In this document: in pieces, positions 35,049 to 47,538 of the stretch | Numbering within the stretch: the stretch's first letter is position 1 | Layout of the letters: every line of letters starts with the position of its first letter | Assembly (NCBI GenBank): GCA_001792895.1 | Contig: MARA01000005.1 | Span: forward strand, 2,463,945-2,527,944 | Direction of reading: 5' to 3' | Length of the DNA: 64,000 nt | DNA from: Lentinus brumalis | Taxonomy: Eukaryota > Basidiomycota > Agaricomycetes > Polyporales > Polyporaceae | Position numbers and translations under genes: made by a program | Notes under the pieces: model-generated | Database searches by the model: none | Seen by the model: only the letters and a program-made list of their open reading frames with translations | Told to the model about the DNA's origin: nothing

Positions 35049-38000
35049 TCACTGCTCCATGACCCGTAGTACCTCATCCCAAGTGGGTACCGCCTTCTCC
35101 TGCGCCGCCCGCCCTGCCCTTCTAGTACGCGGCGCTGATGCGGGCCCATCTACGTTCTTGTGGACGGCGTCGATGATCAACGGCCTGATGGACTGCCAAA
35201 TTTGTGAGACATCAGTGGGCGACGAGACAGGAAATACGTACAACGCCGTAGTCCAGCCGCTCCTCGTCAGCTACGATTAGTTTCTGTGTCAGAGAATACG
35301 CCAATTGTCTATGCTCATCCATCTCCATCGCCTTTCTGTGCTCTGCGGTAGACTTCGCGACTCGTTGCAGCACATCCTCCGCCATGCTAGTGAACATGGC
35401 CGCCTGCTGCCGGGCGTATGCCGTAGCCCCCGCTGAGGCATACTCCGGTTTCGCGGAATCGCACTCCTTCCAAAGGCGTGCCGAAGTGAGGAATCCCCGG
35501 CGGACCGCGCGGGCTTCCGCGTAAAGCAAGTTGACTTCCTCGTTCGTTCGCAAGAAGTTCGCCCAAGCCCGCACCCATCGTACCCGCTGGGCTGTGGGTT
35601 GTCAGACCGCGTAGCACGAACGAGACCCTGACTACTTACTCTCTTCTTCCCACGCCTTCAGACCCTCCCCTTCTTCCGAGCCGGGTGGGGCCACCCCGAA
35701 GATCCAAGAGTCGGTCGTCTTGCTGGCGCCGAGGGTACGCGCACTGTGCAGATCAGCAGGAGCGAGGTCCTTGCGGAGGTCGATCAGCTTCAAGGAAGCC
35801 GGGATTTTGGTGTTGTAGGGGGAACCGCGCAGGAGTGTCGAGAGCGTCTTCACTCGACGCAGGTTGTCGTTGTATTGTTTGGCCAGGTGCACGACGGCCT
35901 CGTTGGCCTGGCTGACCTCTCCTTGGGCGGTAATGTTGTTTCGGGTACCACGGGCGTTGCGGACCTTGGATTGGATCGTTGCGGCCTTCAGAGAGAGGGA
36001 GAGTCGAAGCTGATCAAGGAAGTCATAGGCACGGGCGACGCGAAGCTTAAGCTCCAGACCGGCTAATCTCGCACAGGAGGCGGCTTTGAATGTGGGGGCG
36101 TCCAGGTCGGACGGGAGGAACAGTGTCTGGTCCTCCGGCCCGCTCACGGGCACTCCAGCGGTCTCCGGGTCATCTTCGTCTTCCTCCTGCAACCCGCCCT
36201 CTTCGTCACCTTCATCGACATCAACATCCTCGCTCTCCACCACCGCAGTGAGCTCCGGCATGGCGTCTTCATGGGTGGCAGACCAGGCATCCACCCGAGA
36301 GCGCAGCGACCTTCTGGCGGACAGGAGCCCCTTCACCGTCTCTGTGGAGGTGCCCGTATTGTTGCGCGCGCGCCGGAAAGACTCTATCCTGGCGCGAAGA
36401 GCCACCCTACGTACCGTGGTCAGCTGTGTGTGAGTGATGGCATTGGCAAAGGGAGCGCACATACTGGTCGAAGCCGATATCGATGCCTGAGCTGATGAAG
36501 AGCGTCTGCTCGGGCGTCAAACCCGGCGTCTTCGGGTGGGCGTGGGTGCCGGTGCCGGGAACAGACGCACTGGCAACAAAATCATCTACCAGCTTCTTGT
36601 ACGCGCTCCCTGTGGTGGGCACTGTGGGGCGACGCATGAGGGGGCGACAAATTCAGGCAGTGGGCACACGCACCTGCCTCTGAAGAGAGAAGAAACACGT
36701 CGCGAGGGCGCGTTTTCTCGCGTTGGCGGCAGTTAAGCGGAGTCGGCGCCGCTGTATCCATGCCGCGGGCGGCCCATGCTTGCACACGCTCAGTACCCGC
36801 GGCCAGGGTGAGCGCTGCAAAGTCAATGAGCTGGTCGACCTGCAGCAGAAGCTTCTCCTGCAGTTTGCGCGCGAGGTATTTGCCTGTGTGTGGTATGCTG
36901 TCAGAGTGAAGAACGAGATTGAACGAGATCGCGCGTTGACGGGCTCACCCATGGTCTCATGCTTCATCCAGTTCCAGAACGAGAACATGTCATTGAGCGC
37001 GTCGTGGCGGGCGCCCCCGTTCATCTCGCGTGTGCTCGGGCCAGCCGCGTTATGAGCTCCCCAAATGGGTTCCACCGCCTCACCGTTGGTATGGCCAGCA
37101 CCGTACGTGTAGCATACGGCGAATTCGGATTGGCACCATTCACGGTGTGCGAGCATGTGGAGCTGGGGAAGTAATACCTGCAATTTCTCCACCACCGGCC
37201 GCAAGTCGGCCGGCAGGTTACCCTCCTCCCAGCGGATCAAGATGTTCTTCAGATAGCTGCAGGCTACGTCGTAGGTCATCATCCACTGCACGAGAGCCTT
37301 GAGACACTCCAGAGCTCCTGACATGGCAAGGTCCATCAGCAGAAACCTGTTAATGCGTGAGCTCGTGCGCTGTTGCGTACAGGCAAGGGGATGCTCACTG
37401 TTCGCCCCCCGGGAGGTCTACCACTGCTCGCGGCCAGAAGCAACCATGTCGGGTACAGGTCACCGCGACGACCCCGGTGATGTGCAGAAAGCGAAACTTG
37501 CCGACCTTCTGGGAGCGTGTGACCTTGAACCCGCTACAGGTTTCCACCTAGACAGAGCAGATCAAGTATGACTCGGTGATGTCGGTTAGAGCACACTCAC
37601 TATCTTGCCCTGCTCCTTCGGAAAACGTCCCGTGTACCCTGGCAGCTTGCGGATGTCATTGAAGAATCCTTGCGTGCCAGCCAAGCTGTGGTCGGTGGGG
37701 TCATCCTTCTTGGCCTTCTTTTGCAGGCTGTGATTCCCGTCGCCACCTAAGCGAGGCGTGTAGATATACCTGGAGGCTGTCAAAAAGGGGTAGAACTGAG
37801 GGGTGCGCCCACTCACATAAGCCTCTTCTCGGTCTCAGCCCACTTATCTGGGAGGTTGACTCCTGGCCATGGACAAGCGAGGCAGCGGAAGACTATCACG
37901 TCGTCTGCGGGGGAATTGGGATACCTGACCCCGTGGCACCATCCGCACCTCTTCAACATCTGAAGGTGCCGCCACAAGCGTGAGGCCAGCATGAATTCGC

Positions 38001-39131
38001 GGTAGCGATCCTGAACGAAAGATAGTAGTAGTTTAGCGGTATGCACAACGGAGCCAGTGTGGCTGAACAGCACAACCCACCTTGACCCCGTGCGGACACC
38101 AGTTGTCCGTCCTGCGGCGCAGTTTACGCACGTAGTCGTAAGCGGATTTCTTGGATGTGAGGGTGTCCAGGTGAGCGTCGCTCATGACCTCGAACGTAAA
38201 CGCGCTCTTGGGTTGATTGAGCGACGCAGGGAACAGCTGAGCGAGGAGCAGCTGGTCAAGCCAGGGAAGGAAAGAAGGGCAGCGGCACATCACGATGTTG
38301 CAGACGTGAATGCCGTTGCTGTGGGTGACAGTGACCTGCTTCGGACTGGGGGGACTCGTGCGGGATAGCTCTGGACACGCCTTGCCTGAGTGCCCGAGAT
38401 ACCACAAAAGACCGAGACTGGAAAGATCTCGTCTCTCGAAGTGACCACGCTGAGCATTCCATTCTTCCACCCAATGCAAAGGTGCTGCAGAGTGTTCGGC
38501 GGTGATACATCCCTTGCAAAGAGGACGGGCATGGGCGCATTCGCGACAGCGATATACGGCGGGTTTCCTCCCACAACCTTCACACACCCCGGGGATCTTG
38601 GCATGGGCCTCGACCTCCAGCATGCGTTTTAGTAGTGTAGGGATGGCCTCGTCCCACTCCTTCAAAATTTCACCGAGCGTTTTCTATGGCGGGTGAGCGC
38701 CATCGTACATTTCAATGTGAATACAACGTACCTTCGGCTTCTTGAGTTGGGGAGGCACTTCTGGGAGTGCATCAGGCGGTTGCTCACTCGGGCATTCGGG
38801 GGGAGCAGGGTCTGGATGGTGGTGATGGGTATGGATGGTACTCTCGGGCGAGGGGTGGTCGACGGGGGGGCCCTCAGAGGAGATCGCCGACGGGAGTGGA
38901 TGCGCCGAAGGTCCGGCATGAGCCTGGGGCTGACTCCAGAAATTGGGAGCGCGAGGGGGGTTGTTTCGTCCTTGCGTCTTTTGGGAGGGGGGTGAAGTCG
39001 ACCGTGCGTTCGGTGACCACGCCGATGCCGCGTTTGCCAATAGTGTAGGTGTCGTGCGTCGACTGCACTTCGTCGTAGGATGTAGTCAGCATGCCTTTCA
39101 GCCGACACTTGCCACGTTTCAAGGCCTTCAT
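35049..39131 (-). CDS. KDZ (Kyakuja-Dileera-Zisupton) transposase with CxC2-type cysteine cluster
   Basis: About twelve exons, roughly 1,100 residues. Exon 1 (39,131-38,732) is basic and Pro-rich and needs two extra bases in G6 runs (38,955-38,960 and 38,987-38,992) to stay in frame. Exon 2 (38,683-38,081) carries C-x2-C-x8-C-x2-C-x6-C-x2-C then two histidines, the cysteine cluster associated with KDZ transposases. The RNase H-like core shows its three acidic motifs: GGDGNHSLQ (Asp near 37,741), MTYDVACSY (Asp at 37,270) and TNGEAVEPIW (Glu at 37,081 or 37,072), with the ARHGCF-like segment, STREMNGGARHDALND and FWNWMKH between or after. A C-terminal RVRWVRAWANF motif and helical tail end at 35,049. 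All catalytic acids are present, so it may be active if the homopolymer breaks are artefacts. Confidence 0.88.
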
Positions 39132-39283
39132 GGTGAAGTTGGGCTAACCGAAGACGAGCTGGGCGGTCCGCACACGGTGGGCGAATGCGCAGTGGCAAAG
39201 AGGAGCAATGGTGCGCGTCTGCCATGCGCGTCTACCCGGGGACCTGGTACCTTTGAGCGCCGGATGATCGCTCTGCAACCCTC

Positions 39284-40158
39284 ATGTCGGACTTGGACAC
39301 AGAGTCCAGTGGAACCGTGCCGTCGCTGTACACGTTCGCCAGGTGGGATCGTCGGGAGCCCCCTTCCTGGGATCAGATTGCTCGACCCCAGGACCTCAAG
39401 TACTTTTTGCGGGTGGAGCATTGTGGCAATGGGATCACGGTAGGCCTACCCAAGCGTCGTCCCCACCACAAGTACTCACCCGATGTGCAGATCCCGCTGC
39501 CCGTGCGCGCACCCGAGACACGTACCTTGGCGCACCTGCGGGTGATCGTAGCCTTCATGGAGAGCGACGAATGTTCCCAATTGAACCTACCACTCAAAGT
39601 GTGGAGACTTGTGAGGGACTACTTGTTCACCTTCCACGCGTTCTGGACGGACAGGCGGACGGAGGTCAGCGCGACCCGTCAGGACGTATGCGCCCTCATC
39701 ATACACACCACACCTTACAATCGACTGTCACCAATTCCCAATGCGACGAACGAACTAATCGCCATCATGAGCTATGCGAAGACATCCATGCCATGGGTAC
39801 GTACAGCTCGCTCCGATGCGCGGAGGAGCGCCGCTAATTGATAGTCCAGGACGTATATCGCACGCCGTATGTCAGTGCGGGGCACGCGCGCCTGGCAGCC
39901 GACTGGATATGCGGCGAACCCACCTGCTACTCGCGCGCGGTGGTGGCTAACGTCGATTCAGAGGGGATGGGTCAGGATGACACGGAGGGGGCCCCACAAG
40001 CACTGCGCACTATGCCAGAGGGGTTGGACGATCGGCCGGGTTCACGCCTGCATCAGTTGAGGGATGCTAGAGAGCGTTTTGACATCCGCGTCGACACAGC
40101 GTCTCTGCCCCAACTGCCTCCTGGTATACTTGCTCACATTTGGCTTGGACGAGTATAG
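39284..40158 (+). CDS. KDZ-unit cargo protein A1 (paralogue of the next gene)
   Basis: Two exons joined across a 48-base intron (39,799-39,844). The first reads MSDLDTESSGTVPSLYTFAR and contains RPQDLKYFLRVEHCGNG and a long helical part (LPLKVWRLVRDYLFTFHAFW). The second begins VQDVYRTPYVSAG and ends with a Pro/Leu-rich helix before TAG at 40,156-40,158. The layout (short DL-x-YFxRI motif, then a helical domain around PLxVxxxV and a TPY motif) recurs in the following gene, suggesting duplication. Function unknown. It is divergent from the KDZ transposase, with about 150 bp between the two starts. Confidence 0.55.
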
Positions 40159-40438
40159 GTCGGCGGGATTTGGTACGGGAATTTGAATGTCATTGCTTTA
40201 TCTACCTCAAATATGCTGCGGTGAGGATGGGTTGAGGACGTCTCCATGACCGCGTGCCCACAATACATTGATTCATTGGTTGAATGATTTTCGTGTGCCC
40301 TACGTGGGACTAATCCCCTTCAGAAGGATTGTGCAGAGCGAACACTTGAGCCATTCCACATTTTGACGCCGAGGCTGTGCCACACTCCCCACGCAAAGCG
40401 AGTCTCATTGTCCTCCCTCGTCCTCTCTCCTCAGCGTC

Positions 40439-41306
40439 ATGGAAGGCGGGATTCGTGGAAACGCAGTCGCAGCGGCGTTGGGGCATGGGAGGCCCCCTAT
40501 CGGGGAACTCACTGTGTGGATGTACGCGAGGGTAGATCCAGCACGCGCCCGCGATGGAGGCACGTTGTGCCATGAGGATCTGGCCTATTTTGTGCGCATC
40601 AACAAGCTCCCACGGCGAATTAACGTGAGCGGCCCATGTCGTACACCGAGTGGAATGCTGATAAGCTGACCCCCATAGATTCCCCTGTATGTCCATGGCT
40701 TCGACACGCGGTCCGGTCACATACTGCAGACGCTACTCGCGGTGCTCCACGAGCAGTACGTTGTAGAGATGGAGTTACCCCCACCCCTGTACACGGCCGT
40801 GAAGAAGCTCTTACTGGTCATGCTCGCCGCGTGGTCCGAGTACCCGGGCTTTCCTGAGCAGAGCTACCGAGAGATGAACGCCGCAATCATCGCGCGAACT
40901 CCCTACCAGAGGACCTCAGGACTGGAGGACCACCGAGAGATCTTGACCGATATCGTGGACAAGGCGGCTCTTGCTTGGACGGGTTACCACGCGGTAAGAG
41001 GGCCCATCGCTCATCTGATGATGTGAACTCATAGTCTTCTAGAGGCAGTTGACCAGCCCCAAGCCAAGCGGTGGCTTCCTTGCAGACGCGCTGCGAGAAT
41101 ATATAGGAGGACGCGTTATGATAAGCAGGGGGGTCCAGGTCGGGGACGACGGGACCCATGAGGTCAGCGAGCGGTTTTGGGAGGTCCCCAACCCAGAGGT
41201 TCCCAGACCGCGACCTCTCTTTGGGGTATTCGGAAGTGTGGTGGACATCTTAGACGATCCTAGGGAGGACCTAAATGTTGCGCTCGTCGCTGGACACGTT
41301 GTATGA
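40439..41306 (+). CDS. KDZ-unit cargo protein A2 (paralogue of the previous gene)
   Basis: Three exons: MEGGIRGNAVAAALGHGRPP to PRRIN with a GTGAGC donor at about 40,625; IPLYVHGFDTRSGHILQTLL to AWTGYHA with a GTAAGA donor at about 40,993; then QLTSPKPSGGFLADALREYI to VALVAGHVV and a stop. Shared with the preceding gene are DLAYFVRINKLP (DLKYFLRVEHC there), an amphipathic helix region and an ARTPYQR segment (HTTPYNR there). No known domain. Confidence 0.5.
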
Positions 41307-41548
41307 CGCCAGAATCGATAGACCACAGGTCGATCATCTATAGAGGGACCTCCTCCCACACTGGCATCCCACTTCACTCGAGCGCCACCATACTGTATGG
41401 GCGGACGTGTGATAACGACCGCGGGCATCGAGATCCAGTGTCTATATGTCATATCGTCGCAGAGCCGGATGGACGAGGATAGCATGTATGTATAACAGGT
41501 CGATCCTGTCTATGGACGGACCTGCGGTAATGAAGCGGCACTAGTAAT

Positions 41549-43705
41549 CTACTGCATCACAGGGCACAGGTGAGGTACAATGGGAGGACGTCGTGCGACA
41601 CGGTAAAAAGTCTGGACATAGAACGAAGCCAACAAGTATTCCATGTCTTCGATCTCGCCGGCGGTGACTGTAGCGGCGAGGGGGTCGGCGTCAATGATAG
41701 AGGAGGGACAGGTGGGCCATAGTGCGAGAACGTCCCGCAGGGCGTTCAGTGAGGTCACCCGCCGATGGGGCACAGCGGCAAATAACCCGACAGTGTGGGG
41801 CCCAGGTAGATCCTCCACAGCGAGGAGGGAGGAAGTAGGGAACACCCTGGACAGCAACTCCTCACGTCTGGCTTCGCCGTCCGGTGCGTTTGTCCTGCGC
41901 AGGTACCTATCCAAACCCAACAGATCATACCGAAACCCCAGCTCGAAGGCTTCCCAGACGACCATTGGAGCAAGTGTTTCTGGCAGAGCGCGGAACTCGT
42001 GGCGGTGCCACCGAATAGCTGAGGTCTCGTCCTCTTCCAAACGATCATCGGCGAAGCAGTGTCCAAACACGTGTTTGAGGGCGACGCGACGGTGCCCGAC
42101 TCTGGTCTCCGGGCGGAAATTCTCAGGGATCCCGTATAGGTAACTGCGCCAAAACTGGCTGCTCACGGCTGTTGCGCGAGATCCAGGTATCTGCAAAACT
42201 AGCAACCAGGCGGGCCGGGCGCGGACCCAGTTGGTGAGATATTGGAGCTGTCTTTCCCGACTCTTGGGTGCGATGAGCAAAGCGGGTTCCGGGGTCCAAT
42301 ATCCCCATGGCGCCTGGTCCCCCCGGGGACGGCAACGGGGACGATGGAGTCCATTGCGCGCCGCCATGAAGGTATGGCCGGGGGCATCCAGGGGTGATCG
42401 AGTTCCAAGAACTTGTCACGTCCGTGCGTCACCGGGGGTGCTGGCGTGCCCGCCGCTCGATCATCTATACAGACATGTAGCTCCGAGGTGCGCAACGATA
42501 TGAAGACGACAGGACGCACAAGGTTTAGATGCCCCGCGGCCACGCTTCTTCTTGCGAGTGAGGGCGGGGGCTGCCTCGACGCCAGTGATGTCCGCCTTAC
42601 TGGCCGCGGCTATTTGATGGGCTCGAGCCTGCGACACGGGAGGGGCCGGACAAAATAAGTCATGCCGTGTGGCGGAGGGCACATAGGAAATGTCCAGGTA
42701 CTGAGGGCGTGCCTCAACGATCGCTGTGAGCTGTCTCTCGCCGACCAAGCCCACATAGATAGCCGGCGCGCCGTGAGGGGGGACCGAGCACGGGCGGGTA
42801 ATGGTGCGCAGTGTACAAGCTGACCAACGGTGGCAGGGTGGAAGCGGAGATTGGATCGACGCACAAACCACACGGGGAGCCCCAACGCGAATAGATGATG
42901 CACGTCGGACGGCGAAGACGTCCAGGCGCCTATGAGGCTAGCGTCGCCGGAGCGAACACCTAGATGGAGCAGGCGGTGATGATACTCGAGATATGCGTCG
43001 GCAAAGAGAAAGTGCCGCTGCAGGTTGGCCAGCTGCAGACACTGATCTCGGAACGACGCGGGGACGACGCGGAGGCGGGAGAGAGCCTGACCGACAAGCA
43101 TATCATGCCAGCGTAACAAGGGACAATTCTCATCGGCCGAGCCAGCGCAGTAGGAGATCACCTCCTGCCTCAGGTGCTTGGCCAGTATGTGGTACGGTCG
43201 GAGGAATGCTCGAGAGAACAAGCCCAAACCGCTGACCGGCGTCCCAGTGAGCAGGTGGAAGTCGAGGGGGCTTGGTGAGAGCCATATGGGAGTGTATGGG
43301 TGGGATGGGGGGACTTGTTTGCGCACAGCGGCCATGTACGCAAAGCGGGGTACATGCATCTGCGGGCAGACGATCGGATCGACATCCCCGTATGAACCGT
43401 CCGCGCGGAGATGAACATGAACAATCCCCTGGATAATAGTGGGAATGTACTGCATGTTCGGGGACGTTACGTAGAAGTCTTGCGCTGGGGAGATGGAGTG
43501 GACCAGGGAGAGCTCGAGCGCATCGTCCCAATATTCTGGCCAGGAACAATATAAGGCGGAGGGTTAAGAGAGGACATCGCAGGGACCACGCACCGTCGTG
43601 CTCCGGCAGAGAGTCTGGGGATAGAGACCGCGGGTTGGTGACCAGGGAGTGCTCTGACGCAATTGACGACGGGGGCGAAGACGGTTCAGCGACGCTGGGG
43701 GCCAT
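41549..43705 (-). CDS. Large lineage-specific KDZ-unit protein, about 660 aa
   Basis: I join this from three exons. Exon 1 (43,705 to about 43,599) begins MAPSVAEPSSPPSSIASEHS. Exon 2 (about 43,540-42,534) contains NMQYIPTIIQGIVHVHL, LRWHDMLVGQALSRLRVVPA and IGAWTSSPSDVHHLFALGLP followed by VWFVR. Exon 3 (about 42,478-41,549) contains PWGYWTPEPALLIAPK, HVFGHCFADDRLEEDETSAI and ends RPPIVPHLCPVMQ. A 55-base GTGCGT...TATAG intron links exons 2 and 3 in phase. Two runs (G6 at 42,777-42,782, C6 at 42,319-42,324) each need one more base. I associate the GAWTSSP...LGLPVWFVR block with a large expanded agaricomycete family of unknown function; that is memory, not a search. Confidence 0.55.
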
Positions 43706-44527
43706 GATCCTAGCAACAGTGGCGGGGGGTGCTCTGTCACAGACGCGTAGTCTGAGTGGCAGAGTGAACGTGGAGTTGGGGCGAAACAAGGAGTTTCAAG
43801 CCAGTAGCCCCGCGCGTTTGAGCTGTGTATGGAGGGTAGCGGGGAGGGGGAACACTTTACACAGGTAGACAACAAGGGAAGCGGCCACGAGCACCCACGA
43901 GCCGCCGGCAATCACGCTGGCCAGAAGGCGCGCGGCCGTAGTGCGCGTAGCCAAAGCGCTGGTGTTGCTTCTTTTCCCTAACCCCATCCCCCCGCGCCCC
44001 AGTTGTCGCTGGACGGACCAGCCTCTGGCAAGGACAGGCGACATCCACAATGTGAGCAAGGGGGCACCTGGAGCAGATGAGAGCAGCGAGGGAGAGCGGG
44101 CAGTGTGGAAACCCACCGTGTCCCAATGCGACCCGCAGTTGGAATGGGCAATTCATCGGAGGTCAGTGTGAATATTTGTGAGTTGAAGAAGTTGACTCCA
44201 ACGTCTCGCTGTTCAGATGCACGTCGGACAGATGGCACGGATACTAGGAACGGCCGCGAACTTCTGTTCGCCAGGGTGTTTGAGGGACGCGCAAGGACTG
44301 CGTGTCGTGCGCGTTCGGTCTGAACCTTGATAGTGCCCGACCAAACTCCTCACCAACCACTGCCCACAAGAACGTCCATGTTGGGGAGAGCCCGATCATC
44401 CCGGCGGCTACGCGCGCCGAACCTGGGGCCGCCTCCCCGACGAGATCCCGCCCCAGATTTGCCTCCGCCCGCATTTGCTTCCGTCGGTCAAAAAAAAAAC
44501 GTGAAAATTGCGGACGAACACGCCTCT
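43706..44527. other. Intergenic within the KDZ unit, probable divergent promoters
   Basis: The region separates the minus-strand gene starting at 43,705 from the plus-strand gene starting at 44,528. A minus-strand frame at 43,796-44,116 contains a hydrophobic stretch (LLASVIAGGSWVLVAASLVV) but has no support as a gene. An A9 tract lies at 44,491-44,499. Confidence 0.35.
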
Positions 44528-46125
44528 ATGCGCATCCCCCATCTGCCCCGACGTCCTGCTGATGCCCTCCCGCCCTTGCGACCCGCGAGTACCGCCCCTC
44601 GTCGACTGCGCTTTGCCAAATCGCCACCTGGTGCGGTTGCAACCATGCGCGAAAGGATTCCACTTTCCACGCGTAAGTTACGGGATGACGACACCCGAAA
44701 ACATTGGCATGATATTCGAGATTGTGCGTGCTTGCCTCGCTGGTGCCCACCTGAGCTCACCTTTAGGTACGCAGTGCACGGCGCACCCGCGGTGCCGCTA
44801 TCATCTTCGTCGACTGACTTACGTTGGCCATGAAGCTGAGCGGGCGGCTTGTCTTTCATCTCTCGCTGCGCTGGAGCCTCCACCGTTCGGGGATCGAGGA
44901 TTCGCGGCGTGGTGCGCAGAGGAGGAAAGGGAGCTCCTTTCTTCTGGCGGGCGAAGGCTGTCACTTGGCTCGACGGCGTCCGGAGGAGCACGGTGGAGGG
45001 GAGGCTCCGGGAGGGGCTTTCTGGGGATGCTGGACAACATGCTGGGAGGCCAATCGTCCAAGCGGCCATCGGGAGTGCATCGGAGGGGTGAAAGCAAAGT
45101 GAGCAAGGCGGATGCGGTGGAAGTGCTGGTGTGCATCTATCATACGGTTCGTGTTATGCTTGTTACGCTCGGGATTTGGCTGAACGTTGACTCAGGAGGG
45201 GGTGCCCCCTACTACGACGAACATTGAAGGCCGTCGTCACGCACACGTGGTGACAGTGTCTATCAAACAAGAGGCGTTACTGGAGCCGCTGGGAATGAAC
45301 TTGGGGTCTCGCAATATCTCGCAGCGTATGGAGATGTGGGAGATGTTCGGGGAGAGGTGGATGCCCGCGCTCCCTCACAGTCATCCGCTCATCCTCGTAA
45401 ACGGCCAAGGAGTGATCTTCAGGAAGCAAGGCCTCACCAAAGCCCCCGATCTCGACTACTACCTGCAGATGACCTTGCCGAGGTTCGTCACCAGCAACAA
45501 TGCGAGTCTGCCCACTTGGCTCGCTTTGGCGGCCTCGGACGCCGCCGCCGCCGCCGCCGCCGCCGCCCAGCCTGCTGGCCGCCCCCCCACTGGCCACCCT
45601 CAATCGGCGGGGACAAGTCCACTGAAGAGACCGAGACGGCCAGTAGGTGAGGGTCGCCGGCCGGACGACAATGCCATCGTCCTCACCAGCAGTAGTAGCG
45701 AGGACGACGAACAGAAGAGGCGTGCCAAACCGCGCCCGCGGTTGCCTCGCGAGAACACAGGCAGCTCCGGCGGACAAACCACCCATTCCCGTGCGACATC
45801 GAGGAGCTCGTGCCTGCCGTCCTCCGGCAGTCGTCCGCCTTCCACACACCTATCTACACGCACTGTGAGCCCTATGGAGCTGAGTGATGAGGATGACGAT
45901 TTGGACATCCCGCCCTCCTCGCAGCCGTCGTCCTCGCAGCCGTCGTCCTCGCGGGGAGGAATGTGGTCCCGAGGACCGTCGCCCTTCAGTTCCGCCGCTC
46001 CATCTGGTTCCTCGGCGTACTATGTGACGCCTTTGGATCGACTGTCGCCTGTGCGTGTCCAATCTCCGTATCGCACCCCGTCACCGGTTGCGAAGGCCAC
46101 AGGGAAGGGGAAGGGGAGGATGTAA
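44528..46125 (+). CDS. KDZ-unit cargo protein B1 with acidic SUMO-interaction-like motif
   Basis: Three exons. Exon 1 begins MRIPHLPRRPADALPPL and ends in phase 1 at a GTAAGT (44,675). Exon 2 starts TQCTAHPRCRYHLRRLTY, contains FGDRGFAAWCAEEEREL and ends EVLVCIYHT. Exon 3 (from 45,198) contains WMPALPHSHPLILVNGQG and a DLDYYLQMTLPRF segment. It then has an Ala tract, AIVLTSSSSEDDE (hydrophobic core followed by Ser/Asp/Glu, as in SUMO-interacting motifs) and a Ser-rich tail ending GKGKGRM. The next gene has the same order of motifs, so the two are tandem paralogues. Binding of a SUMO-modified partner is only a suggestion. Confidence 0.55.
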
Positions 46126-46162
46126 AGGGTCGTATGCTAGTAGGCGTCATGTATGTCGCAAA

Positions 46163-47315
46163 ATGGCTATGCCGATAAATAGGGCGTATCTGAAGATCGA
46201 AGCAATATGCAGAGAAATTGAGTTCATGGACGGGGAGGGCAGGCGCCCAAGAGTGAGGAGGACGGCGCAGGGCTCAGCGTCTGTGGTCAGTTTGCTACTC
46301 CTCTCATACTCGCCTCGGGCATCGAATGTGATGCACCTAGCTGCTGATCTCTACTCCGACCCGCGGGTGAAGACTCTCACTTGGAAGTACCTGCCCGATG
46401 TCAAGACATGTCAGGAGCTGATGGAAGGCTGTCCTTTGGGGCAGGGCACACCGTCGCCTTGAATCTGGGAGGGGGAATGGGAACGATGTCATCTTGGTCA
46501 TACAGAAGGTGTGTACTCAGTGCGCCAGTGGGTCCTGTCCGCAATCACAAACGCCTCGCACAGTGCAAAGGCGTGCCCGATACCGGGCAGAAGTGCGCAG
46601 GCCACGATCAACTGCTCTCACTGCAGCTCAGCGCCCATGCACAAGCTGCTTTTCTGACGGAATTGGCGGTGCAGTCGCCCAGCGTCCACGCCGATCCCGG
46701 GTTCCCAGCGTGGTGTCTGAAGAGGGCGATCGGGTTGAATGACCTGGTGCGCGCGGAGCAGCAAGGCCCCCCCCGGACAAGATTATAGTGGTGTACGTTT
46801 ACCACACGGTAGGTCAATGAATCCGGCGAGTGGGAAGGTGGACATTGACAACTGGGCAGGCAGGTGTGGATCCGAAACGTGTAGAGGTGGCCGTAGCCCC
46901 TCTGGAGCACGGGGCGCTCTTCAACGCGAGACACCCTGTGGTGGTGCATGCCCTAGGGCTCGAGACGGTGATCCAACCCCTCACATCATCCGTGGACATG
47001 TACGATTTTATGCTCGACGAGTGGATACCGCTGCCGAGAGGGACCATGCGTCTGCGACCTGGGGAGGGACTCATCCTCAAAAAGCAGGAGGTGGACGCCG
47101 CGCGCAACCTGCATCAATACGTGGAGAGCACCCTACCTCTGTGCATGCGTCAGGGCACTATTAAGGTACCGTTGTTCTTGAGGAGGCTTGTGGATACGGA
47201 GAGACGGGGGTGGCCGCAGTGCCATGCAGGATGGACCACTGGCTGCGAACAATTCAGCGAGGAGGGGGAGGATGATCAGACTGGAGATTCCGATTGTGAG
47301 ATAGTGGCTATCTGA
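46163..47315 (+). CDS. KDZ-unit cargo protein B2 (paralogue of B1)
   Basis: Begins MAMPINRAYLKIEAICREIE, with further exons encoding a VKTLTWKYLPDVK region, GNDVILVIQK, then CKGVPDTGQKCAGHDQLLSL and ADPGFPAWCLKRAIGLNDL. A C8 run at 46,767-46,774 needs one more base to read on to IIVVYVYHT. The last exon (from about 46,866) has VDMYDFMLDEWIPLPRGTM, LRPGEGLILKKQEV, LHQYVESTLPLCM and an acidic end finishing DSDCEIVAI. The order C-x-GH...AWC...YHT...WxPLP...GLxxKK...LxxYxxxTLP matches B1. Unknown function. One joint (around 46,440-46,490) was not resolved. Confidence 0.5.
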
Positions 47316-47538
47316 ATGTCATACGCAGAATAACTACGTCGGACGATAGTGCTCGGTGTGGGGGGTTACTGACGTTCCCCGAACGGGCAAGGTGCAGGCT
47401 GACACAGCGTCCACGCCAGAAAAAGGGAGCGGGCGCTACAAACATGTGGACCGCTGCCCTCGAGCTTCATCGTTGACTACTGGTCGGCTACATCCTTGGT
47501 TGCTGTGAAGTACACGCCCTGCGCCGCATATATTCAAC

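Noticed and set aside
41549..42367. Separate gene starting at the ATG at 42,367
   Set aside because: A 55-base intron and one added base in the C6 run at 42,319-42,324 connect it in phase to the exons upstream, so one gene from 43,705 to 41,549 is simpler.
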